A DNA stretch of 64,000 bases from Apium graveolens (GCF_009905375.1 NC_133648.1:22251884-22315883); one strand, 5' to 3'; numbered from the stretch's first letter, positions 49,603-61,553 are shown. Notes: a model not told the origin generated them from the sequence alone. Translations and numbers: made by a program.

Positions 49603-51021
49603 GTGATTGACAGAAGTCAGGAGCTAGCAAAACTTGAAGATATTCCAGTAGTGATAGAATTTCCAGACGTGTTTCCCGATGAATTACCAGGACTTCCTCC
49701 AGATAGAGAAATTGAATTTGCAATTGACTTAACACCTGGAACAGAACCAGTATCCAAGGCCCCGTACAGAATGGCGCCCGTTGAGATGAAAGAACTAATG
49801 AAGCAATTGCAAGAGTTGTTAGAAAAAGGAGTAATCAGACCTGGTGTATCCCCGTGGGGAGCCCCGGTATTATTTGTCAAGAAGAAAGATGGAAGCATGA
49901 GACTGTGCATCGACTATAGGGAACTCAACAAGCTTACAATCAAGAACAAGTATCCGTTACCTAGAATTGATGATCTATTTGACCAATTGAAGGGAGCCAA
50001 GTTTTTCTCCAAAATTGACTTAAGATCGGTATATCATCAACTGAAGATCAAGCCAGAAGATATACCAAAGATAGCTTTCAGAACAAGGTATGGACATTAC
50101 GAGTTTTTAGTGATGTCTTTTGGATTGACCAATGCCCCGGCAGCGTTTATGGACCTGATGAATAGAATTTTCAAGGAGTATTTGGACAAGTTCGTTATTG
50201 TGTTTATAGACGATATTTTAATTTATTCAAAAATGGAAGAGGATCATGCGGAACATTTGAGAACAGCTTTGGAGATTTTAAGAAAAAAGAAGTTATATGC
50301 TAAATTCTCGAAGTATGAGTTTTGGTTACAGGAGGTTCAGTTCTTAGGACACATAGTCGGTAACGAAGGGATCAAAGTGGACCCAGCAAAGATAGAGGCA
50401 ATTACAAATTAGGAAAGACCGAGAACACTCACCGAGGTAAGAAGTTTCTTGGGATTAGCCGGATATTATCGTAGATTCGTTCAAAATTTCTCAAGGATTG
50501 CAACACCATTGACAAATCTTACACGAAAGAATGAAAAGTTTATATGGAACGACAAATGCGAAGAGAGTTTTCAGGAGTTGAAGTGAAGATTAATCACGAC
50601 ACCTGTTTTGTCACTTCCAGACGATCAAGGGAATTTCGTAATTTATAGAGATGCTTCTCACAAGGGACTAGGATGTGTTCTAATGCAGCACGATAAGGTG
50701 ATTGCGTATGCGTCAAGGCAATTGAAACCACATGAACAGAAGTATCCTACTCATGATTTGGAGCTAGCAGCCATAGTTTTCACTTTGAAGATTTGGAGAC
50801 ATTATCTGTATGGAGAAAATTGCGAGATTTATACGGATCACAAAAGTTTGAAGTACATATTCACCCAGAAGGAACTTAATATGAGGCAAAGGAGATGGTT
50901 TGAATTGATCAAAGATTATGATTGCTCGATTAATTATCATCCCGGTAAAGCGAACGTTGTAGCAGACGCGTTAAGTCGGAAGGAAAAGTTAAATGTGTTA
51001 TCAGTACCTGAAGAGATATAG
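49603..51021 (+). pseudogene. Reverse transcriptase-RNase H, element 3
   Basis: RT is almost complete: [24 protein letters not shown]-like [34 protein letters not shown], the catalytic [10 protein letters not shown] (50203-50232), and connection [15 protein letters not shown] at 50410 (probably from TGG) and a TGA at 50584 break the frame. RNase H follows with [17 protein letters not shown] (usual YSDAS), [22 protein letters not shown] and [11 protein letters not shown], and stops at 51019. The RT active site itself is preserved. Confidence 0.92.
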
Positions 51022-51036
51022 AAGGAATTTTAGAAA

Positions 51037-52523
51037 CTGGAATTGGAGATTAGAGTTTGCAAGCCTGAGGAAGCGAAAGTGTATAGTATGACTTTCCAGC
51101 CGGAGTTGTTAGAAAAGATAAAGAAATGTCAGGAAAATATAATGGATCAAGATATAAATCATTTGGTAGGTGAGGAATTGTGCACGCAGAAGGATGATAA
51201 AGGTATTCTGAGGTTTTCTTCTAGAATTTGGATTCCACTGGTGACGGAGCTGAAGAATAAAATTTTACAGGAGGCACATAGTTCAAGATATTCCATCCAT
51301 CCAGGGAGTACCAAAATGTACAGGGATTTAAAGGAGAATTATTGGTGGCCAGACATGAAGAGGGAAATTGCGGAATGGGTTAGCAGATGTTATACATGTC
51401 AGAGAGTTAAAGCAGAGCATCAGAGACCAAGTGGATTGCTACAGCCATTGGAGTTCCAGAGTGGAAGTGGGAACATATTGCCATGGATTTCATAGTTGGA
51501 TTACCAAGGACAAGGGCTAATCATGATGCCATTTGGGTTATAGTGGACAGACTTACCAAGTTAGCTCATTTTATGCCTATAAATGAAAGATTTTCGCTCG
51601 ATAAGTTGGTCCATATGTACCTGAAGAAAATCGTAGTATGTCATGGAGTTCCTGTGTCTATCGTATTTGATCGAGATCCAAGATTTAATTCAATATTTTG
51701 GAAGAGTTTCCAAGAATGTTTGGGAACGAGACTGAATATGAGTACGGCTTATCACCCATAGACAGATGGCCAAAGTGAAAGGATGATCCAGACAATCGAG
51801 GACATGTTACGTGTTTGTGCTATTGATTTCAAAGGAAGTTGGGACGAGCATTTACCTCTGGTAGAGTTTGCTTATAACAACAGGTACCACGCCAGCATTG
51901 TGATGCCACCCTATGAAGCCCTTTATGGATGCAAATGTAGATCTCCAGTGTATTGGGACGAAGTAGGAGAACGCAAGATACTTGGACCTGAATTGGTACA
52001 GCAGACAAAGGAAGTTGTTGAAACTATCCAGAAGAGATTGACAGCAGCACAAGACCGTCAAAGGAAATATGCAGATCAGTCAAGGAAAGACATGGAATTC
52101 GAAGAAGGAAGCTTGGTATTACTAAAAGTATCACCCTGGAAAGGACTAACGAGATTTGGAAAGAAAGGAAAGTGGAGCCCAAGATATGTCGGACCTTTTG
52201 AGATTCTAAAGCGCGTTGGCAAAGTAGCTTACGAGTTGGCGTTACCACCGCACATGGAGCACATTCACAATATTTTTCACGTATCTATGCTTAAGAAATA
52301 TAATCCAGACTCCAGGCATGTAATAGAATATGAGCCGATAGAGCTTCAGGCAGATTTGTCATATATAGAAAGTCCGATAGAGATTCTAGAGGAAAGAAAG
52401 AAGGTATTGAGAAATAAAGTGGTAAAACTAGTAAGAGTATTATGGAGAAACCCAAAGGTTGAAGAGTCAACCTCGGAGCTAGAAAATGATATGAGAGAAA
52501 AGTACCCTCATTTGTTTTCTTAG
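51037..52523 (+). pseudogene. Integrase with chromodomain, element 3
   Basis: The zinc-binding end shows H-x6-H then CYTCQRVKAEHQ (51270-51420). The core (51483 onward, after a frame change) has FIVGLPRTRANHDAIWVIVD and FDRDPRF with both Asp; a TAG at 51761 interrupts STAYHP-TDGQSER, which leads to the Glu region. Then come the GPF/Y module (YVGPFEILKRVGKVAYELAL) and a chromodomain (LRNKVVKLVRVLWRNPKVEE, MREKYPHLF). The LRNK-LVRVLWRN tail is the Tekay hallmark. It ends at TAG 52521. Confidence 0.92.
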
Positions 52524-52544
52524 GAGATTCTGAGGATAAAATCC

Positions 52545-52560
52545 TTTTAAGGGGGGAAGG
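52545..52560 (+). promoter_or_regulatory. Polypurine tract, element 3
   Basis: TTTTAAGGGGGGAAGG one base before the 3' LTR, 22 bp after the chromodomain stop codon. Confidence 0.85.
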
Positions 52561-52561
52561 A

Positions 52562-55500
52562 TGTAATATCCGGGATATATCGTGTAATTATTTTCGCTAA
52601 TAAATAATTATTATATGTGTTCAGTATATATTCTGTGAATTAATTATTAAGTGTTATCTGTGTTGGATATTTAAAAATAATATTAACTGAGTATTTTAAT
52701 TTTTATATGTCCAAAATAAAATATAAATAATTGTTATATCTTCCTAATTATTTTTATGTTGATTTATGAATATATAGGAATCATATGAAATTTATAAAAT
52801 CTTTTTCCTGGTATTTAAAATCTGTTTTATAAAAACGGGAACCAACCGACGTCATTCGTTGTTACGTTTTGGAAACCCGAAACTCTTCCGAGAACTCCTT
52901 CCTAACCTAATTGTAATATTCCGAGCATATTCCATGCTTCGACTTTTTCGATCCGGCGTACGGTTTGTCCTGTGCGGGTCCCGGCGCAACATTTTTGATG
53001 CAATATTCATTTCGATAATCAATAAAACTTTTATTTTCGATAAACAGGAGCTTTTTATTAAACTATCATAATTATCACCTCGTAGTACGTGTAACCAGGC
53101 GCTGAGACCAAAACCGCAGTACAAATTGTACTGATTTGGATAATTATCCCGAAAACCGATACCATTTGGATCAGTTTTTATAAATAAACGTATCGTTTTA
53201 TATACGGAATGATCCAACGGGATACTAATTTTCCGTAATTATAAATAGCCTTTACCCTATTTTATTTTGTACCAGAAATCATTTGCAACCAGTATTTACA
53301 GAGTTTTTACAGAGAAAATACTATAATTATAAACCGTTCTTCGTAATCAAACACAAATTTGGAGGCGTTACCGATATCGGATTAAGGCGTGCATATTCTC
53401 GAATAGAAGCCTGAAAAATTTCCTATCTGATTCAGCCATCAATTTCAACCCAGAATCAAAGGTTATTTTCTTATGAACTATTTTATATTCGAATTATCAA
53501 GAATTAAAAGTGTGAATTTTTGTTCGAGTTATTGTTTGGATGATTTGATGCTTGCATGTTGTAAATCTTTTCTTCCTGATCATTTTGGTATGTCATATGA
53601 ACGATTTGGAGTTCAATAACATGTTCAAATTAGGGTTTGATTCTCGAATTGTATAATTAAGGTTTATATTCGTTTGAATGTTCTTGATTAAAATTGGGGG
53701 TTTCTTATTTAGGGATTATCAGAAGTTCTAAAGGGGTGGGTTTTGTTTCCCTTGATTTTTGCAATCTAATCATATATAGCATGTTATCAGACGACTTCTA
53801 GATCGAACGGAGTTGTTGTTTGAAGTTTCGCCGAATTTTATATAAACTCGTCGGCGGGGAGTTTTGTTTCGATCGTTTCGATCGATTTCGGATATGTTTG
53901 CAGATTTGGTTTACATAATTGAATTGCATATGGTTTATTCTTAAATTCTGGAGTGTTTCACGACCACTCGAGGCCTCTGTCACGTTTCCGGCGAGCTCGG
54001 TGTCGCCGGCAATGGCGACGCCGACGACATAGTGAAGAAGGTGGTCAAACTACAGTTTGACCCCTGTAGTTTGATCAACCTTACAATTTAGTCCCTGTAT
54101 TTTTTATAAGTTTTAAAAATAAGATTTCTTTTTACAAAACTTGTAAAAATAGTATTTCTGTTTTATTAATTTTCAAAAATAGGATTTCTTTTATTAAAAA
54201 TCATTTTAAAAATTGCTTTTAATTTCCAAAAATTCCAAAAATATTATTTTAACTCCAATAATTATTTTTAATTCAAAAATAAATCTGAATTAATTAGTTA
54301 ATTAATTTCAGTTAATTTTTAATTGATTAATTGGTCAATTAATTCAAAAATTAATTATTAATTGATTTAATTAATTATTAATTGATTTTAATTAATTATT
54401 TAATAAGATTTAAGTATTTAAAAATAATTTAAAAATTCCAAAAAAATAGTTTTGAGCTTTAAAATATTATTCTAAATTATTTCCAAGGCTCGATAATTAT
54501 TATAAAATTGTTTTAAAGCCAGAATTGGCCAACCGAACCCTGTTTATTAATCCGAAATTGATCCAACGACCCGTTTTAATTCCGAAAAATGTTTTAAAAG
54601 TCATTTTAAACACCTGAAAGCCTGTTTATGACCCGAGACTTCTTTATAAATGATATATCATTAATTATGTGACGTGTTATGTGTTATATATGACTTGTTG
54701 GTTAACTGTCGGTCTATATATTCGATGTTTACTTGTTTATTGCGTAACTTTCAATCCGTTAATCGGATTTGGGTGAAACGAAGGGTAGATAGAAGTATGT
54801 GTTGAATAGAATCGTATGAGTTGAATATTGATAGACGCTTATGATATGTGAGCAGAAGAGGCAAGACATAGGAAAGGGAAACAGGTAGTTGAGGAGTAAG
54901 ACGATTGTGATTGGAAGCGAGTACAGTATAGTAAGCTAATACCGGGCAAGTGTTCTGAACTTTCTCGAGATATTATAGTGATTGATAGTCCTGTTTTATA
55001 TTGCAAGTTCTTTGAAGCACTGAACCCTAACCACGAATCCAGTTATTGATCTTGAATCGTAAACCTGATTCTTTCTAGACCATTGATTGTTGTATACCTA
55101 AATATGAACCACAAATATACGATACTACTCCACAAATATATACAAACTAAATACCATACACTGAATCGAATTACCTACATACTCAAACCATTATATCTTA
55201 TGCTTTGCAAGACCAAATCCTTGAAACTCTGAAACATCGTTTCCGTTGTTATCCAATTCTTCCCTTACCCAACATCCAAGCTTTGAAATTACCTTATTGA
55301 TCCTTATGAAGATTGAAACCCTTTCATTATTGAACACTTAATGTTATTAATGATTCTGTTTATTGTTTATTATTGCTTATTCTGTTATTATATTAGAATT
55401 GGATTGTTTTTATAAAATTGTGGACCAGATTTGTGGTTAGACCATATAATGGTCAAGTTAGGCCAATGTGTTTCGTGAATCCAGTAGTTAGAGCAGTGCT

Positions 55501-56045
55501 GTGTGCTTTGCTCGGGGTTAGTGTGTGACTGATCAGCAACCTAACCTTGGTTTTTAAAATGAAAATATAATATCCAATTCTAAATCATAATCTACTGTTC
55601 ACTTGATACCATAACCATTTTCACCTGATGATCATTATTCTCAGTTTTGTCATTGTGACTTGCTGAGCTAGTTAGCTCATTTGTGCGACGTTGTTTATGT
55701 TCTTTTCAAATTAAAAAGGAACCAGTTGGTAGCGAGGATCCCCAGTCCAGTGCGAGAGGTTGATCAAGTTGAGCTAGTAGGCTTCTTTTGGAAAAATTTA
55801 AGTTTGTAAAAGTTTGTAATAATGTTTAATACTCAGTTGTGAGTTAGATAGTTAAGATTTGAACGGTTTGTAATATAAGTGGATGTGTTTGGCTTGTGTG
55901 CATACTTTAACCTGTTGCGATCCGTGGTAGGTGGTAAGTAGGGTCACTGCATATTATTATTATCTTTATTATTGTTATAAGCAGGTTATAAATAAGGTGT
56001 GTGTGTGGACCCCAAACTTCTGACCCGGGATTGGAGGGCGCCACA
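52562..56045 (+). repeat. Element 3, 3' LTR (3.48 kb)
   Basis: TGTAATATC...GGCGCCACA. It retains the terminal TG lost in the partner and has the TATA box at 53240-53248. Compared with the 5' LTR it has scattered substitutions and a small deletion near 55755. Confidence 0.92.
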
Positions 56046-56050
56046 TTAAC
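56046..56050. repeat. Right target-site duplication of element 3 (TTAAC)
   Basis: Exact match to 43221-43225. Confidence 0.9.
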
Positions 56051-57351
56051 CCTTTATTCTTATTAACCTATTAACTAATAATTAAAACACCTTTTAATTA
56101 TTAATCCTTTTTCTAAACACTTTAGAAATAATTCTCTCACTTGATTTAATTTCCAAAATTAAATTCTTTTATAATAATATTAAAAACTTTTCTTAATTAA
56201 TTTATAATTAATTAAATCTCATTTAATCAGTTATTAAATTTGCTAATTAATTATTTATTTCACAAATAAATAATTACCAGCCATTATTAATTAATTCCTC
56301 CACCATTAAATCATTCTCTTTTATGGTGTGACCCTGTAGGTTCAATATTAAGCCGGTAGTAGAAATAAATAATAATAAAACTATTTTATCATTATTTATA
56401 TAAATTCTCTAATTCATTAGATATGATTAATTAATTAATCATATTTATTCTATATCGTGAGGGATACTTCTCAGCATATCGCGACTATCCGGATAGTACG
56501 AATTCACTGCTTAGAATACCAAGAACCCATTCAGTGAGTAGTTACCGTACAATCAATTCCTTCCACCCTGCAATGTCACGATTAAATACAAGGCATGGAA
56601 CTTGTGTCAAGCCTATCTTATTTAATCATTTGCTTTCCCATTCACTATGCTTAGTTCTATTTAATGTAAATTAAAAACTCCTTTTTAATTTCATTCACTC
56701 TGGCCAGAGATTCCTAAACTAGCATAAGTAGATCAGCATTAAACATTCTCTTCCTTCACTGGAAGGGGTAGATCCTTTATTGATCATACACTATCTTCGT
56801 GTACAAATTCCTATACCTAGTAGAGCCCTTATAATTGTCCCTAGAGACTAAGAACTAAACCAAAGCATAGTTCAGTGTACACAAGATGTCTATGATGACC
56901 TCAAGTCTAAGGATACTTGTACAACTATCACTATGTGAACAACTGCTGACACGTGAGTGAACTCCATCAGTTGTTCAGCTATGTGAGTCATGTTCAGTGA
57001 ACTTATTCTATTATAAGCACCTACATACTAGCTATAGTGTCACCACACAAATGTCTATGAGAACAGACATCCTTCATAATGAAGCAAGCATAGTATGTAC
57101 TGATCTTTACGGATTACCAATTACCAGTTAGTAATTCTACGACCAAGAAATATTTAAGTTCAGAGTTATCATCTTTTAGGTCTCATTATTATGATCTCAT
57201 CATAATCCATAAAAACTTTACTCTAAACTATGGTATATCTTATTTAAACACTTAAATAGATAAAGCCCACAATAAAACCAAAACAGGTCTTTTATTAATA
57301 TCAATGAAATCAAAACAGATTACATAAAAGTTATTCCTAAATCCTCATACA
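56051..57351 (-). repeat. Element B LTR, second part
   Basis: Continues the LTR interrupted at 43225. Its end on the minus strand is TGTATGAGGATTT, close to the inverse of the other end (TGTAGGATTT on plus), which gives the boundary 57351. No coding frame is seen. It is inserted in the Tat-like gag at 57352, so TGATT (57352-57356) is the expected duplication; the other copy lies outside the preserved structure. Confidence 0.65.
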
Positions 57352-57356
57352 TGATT

Positions 57357-57668
57357 GGACTTAGGACATATCTCTTTCAGTTCCTCTCTGTAGAGCCTGA
57401 TTGTATCGGCAAGTTCATTGCTTGTTAAATTGGCCATGTGTTCCTCGGCAACTGGAACATTGGTATACTTATACTGATTCAGCTCAATGAGATTTCTGGC
57501 ATCTCGGGCCGTTATTATCCTTTCTAGGACCGGGGTATGCTATGTCAATGGTTGCTCCTAGAGGGTCTCCCAAGAGCTCCCCGGTTCTTGGCCCTGAGAG
57601 TGGTCCTGATCTTGGACCTGGGTGCTAGCGGAGGGTCTAGCGGCCGTACTCTTTCCTGCTCTTGCCAT
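57357..57668 (-). pseudogene. Gag-like N-terminal fragment with two stops
   Basis: From ATG 57668 the frame reads MARAGKSTAARPSASTQVQ, a Gln/Asp-rich linker to GSSWETL, two TAG codons (probably from CAG), then RIITARDARNLIELNQYK and ANLTSNELADTIRLYREELK, and it is cut by the element B LTR after about 103 codons. The position downstream of a primer site and the basic, disordered N-terminus suit a gypsy gag. No zinc knuckle is present in the fragment. Confidence 0.5.
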
Positions 57669-58100
57669 TATCGCAAGTGTACAAACGACAACTGACCAAG
57701 ATTTAAGGCTAAATATGTGGATCTAAGGTTGATTTCTTGAAGATACCAAAAAATTTCCAGAATAACACCAAACAAACTTTCTGGGTTCTGTTAACAATAT
57801 CTTCAAACAGGTATAGCAGGGTCTAAAACACAAAGACAATATACAAGCTATAGCAGATCGGGATCTGAAAATGACCAAGACTAACAATAGTACACACAAA
57901 CGTGGCTTAAAAACAAATATAACCGGGCTCACATAAACGTGGCTTAAGATAACGAGCACATACAAACGTGGCTTAAATAAACAACATTCATGGTTTAGAG
58001 AGGGTATGGTTGCTTGTGTTCTTACATGTTAGATAATGGACTCTTTAAAGAGCTTGATGATGAAGGTGAATCTAGGGGCACCAAGATCGAAAGATGGAGC

Positions 58101-58119
58101 GCCCCTCCTTCTAGCGCCA
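58101..58119 (-). promoter_or_regulatory. Primer-binding site of the Tat-like element
   Basis: Minus strand TGGCGCTAGAAGGAGGGGC. A TGGCGC start is typical of Tat/Athila primer sites. Which tRNA it pairs with was not determined. Confidence 0.55.
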
Positions 58120-58133
58120 AATAATAACTCCGG

Positions 58134-58842
58134 TGAGCAGGGCGGCTCCTTCCGACGCCGTACCTGGACCTTCCTTTAGAGGGCGGGGTGAAGCTGCTGT
58201 TGGGTATCTGCAAAACAACACCGGAGGGGGGTTTTGTCCCCGCGGTGCCTCCGGTGTAAGAATAAGAATCTGGTTGGGGGAGATGAAGATGGAGAGGACA
58301 AAGGTGGTTGTGTGTGTATAAGTTGTATGTAAGAGAGTGTGTGTGCTGAAGATGTGTCTTACCCCCAAACTCTCTATCTTTGGGGGTATATATAGCCCAA
58401 AGGTAGGGTTTAGGGGTTGGTACCTCTAGATCAGGGCCATTGATTATTGGAGGCGGAGGTCACCTGGCTTGGGTAGATTGCATACACGTGTCTAGGCAAG
58501 GACCACCTTCAGGGCATCCCAACGGTACTCTAACACGCGCCGTGTTTGTCTGATATGTTAGTTGTTGATAGCTATCATTATCGCGTGCTGACGTACCCCT
58601 CCTTGGAAGGTTTTGGGGTGTGCATGTGCTTGTAAGGCCCCCCTCGGGTCTACTCTAGCTAGCTGGGTGATCCTGGTATTAGGATGGACCCGGGTTGGTG
58701 GATGATCTAGGTCCTTGATGGGCAGCTGAGCCTGGGCATCCCCACTTGACTGCTATGGGCGAGGGGGGTCTTGGCCAATCGGCTGAGCCTGGGTCACCTT
58801 AGATCTGGGTTGGAACCTAGCCAGGTTGCCTATACCCTATCA
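58134..58842 (-). repeat. LTR of the Tat-like element (709 bp)
   Basis: Ends are TGAGCAGGG on plus and TGATAGGG on minus, an imperfect inverted repeat. A TATATATA box (58387-58394) flanked by GC-rich sequence suits a promoter reading leftward. The GC-rich segment 58060-58260 stands out from its AT-rich surroundings. Confidence 0.6.
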
Positions 58843-59342
58843 CTTCGTTTATTAGCTTCAGTAAACTGGAAAGGAATAACATGATTTCTATTCTCACTTG
58901 CAAATTTATTACCATATTTAACACCTGAAAATTTAGTATGAAAACTTTGTTGTCAAATTTATGAAAATAAGTTGTAAAAGACCTTTTAAGACTTTCATGT
59001 GCTTCTGGAAGTTTGATTTTCCCATAGTGTATCTTTTTTTCTAATTTTTCTTTTGATTATAGAGACCTCAGATTGAAATGATTTAGATTGGTTCTATTTT
59101 ATTTCTTAAACAAGTTGAATAATAATCGGGTCATAATATTTAATTGCTTAGTTTAATTTTATTGCTTATGTATAGCACATGCTTTTACTTTTTTGTCACT
59201 TGTTGTACAAAAAGTTATGTTTTGTTCTTCTCGGTGTATTACTTACTGCTTACTTACTTTTATTAGTTGCTGACTTGATTTTTGAATAGGTTGTAACTGC
59301 CATTGTCCAGCAAGCAATGCAGTAAATAGATAAAAAAACCAT

Positions 59343-59489
59343 CAACATTGCTTACATACCCAGTGGCATTCCAACAATAATGTTGATCTTCTGGTACATG
59401 AGGTTTTATATGAGCAGCAGGCACAAAAGATTTACTTTGATCTCGAGTCTTCTTACAACTCTTTCATGGAAGCATTACGTTTTACTGGG
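59343..59489 (+). other. Orphan exon-like segment
   Basis: A 48-codon open stretch with non-repetitive, protein-like composition. It includes NNNVDLLVHEVLYEQQAQKI and FDLESSYNSFMEALRFTG, then TAG. An in-frame TAA lies shortly upstream near 59325, and no start or clear splice pattern is seen. I do not recognise the family. It may be a decayed exon of a host gene captured by or left between transposons. Confidence 0.3.
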
Positions 59490-59866
59490 ACTTAGTATGC
59501 TTCTAGTATGGTGTAAATAAGTGTTATATTATAATGCTTCAATGTTATGTATTGCTTTGTGTTCACATATCAGTGTTTAGCGTGGGGATTCACTACTGAT
59601 TTTGTAAGTTAGGTAAGTGCCTGAATTACTGATTTTCTACTGAAATATCTCTCCACTATAAACAATACACTACACCGTAGATGGCCTAACCTTACATTTG
59701 AGTAGGGGTGTTATCTTAAATTATGTTACTCTAGATATGAAATTTTCATCCTATCACAACACATGCACTATGCGGGTTACTAAAGTGGCTCCCGAACCTT
59801 TTTGACCCATTTGAACAAGAAATTCATTTTTTTGGCATAGCTGTTCAAACATTTCCTAGAATGGCA

Positions 59867-59923
59867 CAGAACGCCACTTCTTTTGGGGTTCACCCCAGGA
59901 GCCCCAGAAGTAGTGGCGTTCTG
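59867..59923. repeat. Foldback hairpin
   Basis: CAGAACGCCACT at 59867-59878 is the exact inverse of AGTGGCGTTCTG at 59912-59923. The spacer contains further partial complementarity (ttttgggg with cccc). It could be a small miniature-transposon end or an RNA hairpin. No flanking duplication was identified. Confidence 0.55.
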
Positions 59924-60531
59924 GGGTTAAAATTTTTTTTTTGTTTTCTTTCCCTCCCACCCGTTTGTCTTTGTCTCTTGTTTTCGAAGGTTAAAAAGGT
60001 TAAAAAAAATTCCGGAGCTCAAGTTTTGAGCTATAATATTATACTTTTACAAAATTATTTTGGTTTAATTTTTTTTTATTGGTTAGTGATGTGAACCTAT
60101 TTTTAGTACGTAATTTTATTTTTATTAAATAGTAGTATATATATGACTTTCGCAGCTTCGAAAAGGGTGCATGGCGAGTCGCGTGCGTTTTTTACGTGAA
60201 GATAACTTATTTCCATGTAGTAGTACTTCTGTAGTACTTTGATTACTTTATTTTTTAAAAAATAAATAAATTGGAAATTTATGATTTTTGAATACTAATA
60301 AATGGTAGTATAAACTCATAAAAAATGAAGAAAGAACTAATATAGAACAATAATTCGAAACTATTAATGATAATAACATTATAGTAAAGAAAGATACAAC
60401 TAATATAGAGCTAGAATGCATAAATCCAAAAAGAAAAATAATACCATCAAATAAGAACACAGTGATTCTCGTCAACATGTTTCAATCGAGGTTCAACATC
60501 ATCGTGATCATGGGTCACCAATACTTCATGT

Positions 60532-61549
60532 CTACACAAGAGGTGTATTGTTAACCCTAAATCTACTGCATAACTCATTGTCTTCCGCACTTTGACGATT
60601 AACGTAAAACCTGGTTAAAGGTCCATCGGTAAGGCATGTCTCACCTGTATCAGTATCAATGTTTATTTTGCAACCAAAAATGGTGATAGTATATAGGTGT
60701 AGACGTTGCAGAGCAGCGAAGTTCAACTCCCTATTAACTGTTACAGCATTTGCTTCCGAAAAGACAACTTTAACTTGGTTACTGTAATATACTAGCAAAA
60801 TTGAGGAAACAGAATACATATTTTGAAAAATCTTTGCGCAAGGATGGATTTGACTTGTTCTTCTTACATTTCATCACCAATAACCATTTCCAAAGACCTT
60901 TGTTGTACATTTCTTGCATTTGTAACTTGTTGTACATTTCCTCGGTCAACAATTAATCCAACCACATCTACAGCCCAGAAAAGAAGAAAATGTTAATATG
61001 TAACGAAATGTAATACCAAAAGGTTCAATGAAAATGGAGGACAACGATTACTAACGCAGTGATCATTTTGGAAGTGAACCTCATCAATTGTTGAAAGATC
61101 AACAAAGTCAAAAACATCTTCATATGTGTCAGGAACTTCAGTAATTTGAGTTAAATAACAAATGAGAATGTGCATGTCCCCTTTGACACATTTATAATTT
61201 CCCTCGTAAGGTGTCACAAGAAAATTTGAAATATCATAAGTTTGACCTTCGACAATTCGACCATGAAAATGACCTACCTCCCCGAACGGTATCCATGCAT
61301 GCATATGGTTGTGCTGTACGAACCCATGAATAGATCTCTGAGAACTATATAAATGAGGTTGGTGATTGAAAAGATTAATTTATTAAAGCATCTTACATAT
61401 TCATCAACAAGTATCATCTACAAACCTTGATACGCTACGTTGTTATTGCTATAGTCATCCCATTATCGTGATACTTGTACTTTGATTCTCCGCTGAATTT
61501 GACTTACAGGCCGAAGGTTTCTTAGTGATGTGTACTGTACCGAATCCAT
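60532..61549 (-). pseudogene. RPA1-like OB-fold (DUF223-type) protein, broken
   Basis: Proposed exons on the minus strand: 61397-61549 (MDSVQYTSLRNLRPVSQI, RIKVQVSR, stop, WDDY, later stop, MILVDEY), 61056-61337 (SIHGFVQHNHMHAWIPFGEV, EGQTYDISNFLV, FVDLSTI), 60878-60967 (DVVGLIVDRGNVQQVTNARN) and about 60532-60833 (DGPLTRFYVNRQSAEDNELC). The order matches the N-terminal OB folds of plant RPA1-like proteins, which bind single-stranded DNA and are also carried by Helitrons. Clean GT/AG borders join exons 1 and 2; the exon 2-3 phase does not fit. Two in-frame stops in exon 1 suggest a pseudogene. No Helitron Rep/helicase was seen. Confidence 0.6.
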
Positions 61550-61553
61550 TAAA

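Larger units (their letters stand above)
43226..56045 (+). mobile_element. Complete Tekay-type chromovirus, element 3 (12.8 kb)
   Basis: Plus-strand element with LTRs 43226-46719 and 52562-56045, a primer site at 46724, a leader ORF, gag, protease, RT, RNase H, integrase, chromodomain, a polypurine tract, and perfect TTAAC duplications. It is inserted in the LTR of element B. Frame changes (near 48200, 49270 and 51470) and about nine stop codons break gag-pol, so it cannot move by itself. The LTR sequence is unlike that of elements 1 and 2, although the proteins are clearly related. Confidence 0.93.
57352..58842 (-). mobile_element. Tat-like Ty3/gypsy 5' end (LTR, primer site, start of gag)
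   Basis: Minus-strand element. The LTR 58134-58842 runs from TGATAGGG (minus-strand start) to CCCTGCTCA. A primer site TGGCGCTAGAAGGAGGGGC lies 14 bp inside, and a gag-like frame starts at 57668. The primer sequence and LTR layout fit Tat/Athila-type gypsy elements rather than Tekay (family inference). The rest has been separated by insertion of element B. Confidence 0.65.
58843..60480. other. Low-copy region without an assignable gene
   Basis: AT-rich DNA with no repeat shared with the rest of the window. It holds an orphan open stretch at 59343-59489 and a foldback at 59867-59923, listed separately. The small open frames at 59861-60094 and 60248-60478 have low-complexity composition and match no family I know. 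Confidence 0.5.

Noticed and set aside
58111..58368. 85-codon open frame in the Tat-like LTR and its plus-strand counterpart at 58133
   Set aside because: Both lie in the GC-rich LTR end across the primer side; open frames on both strands reflect composition rather than coding.
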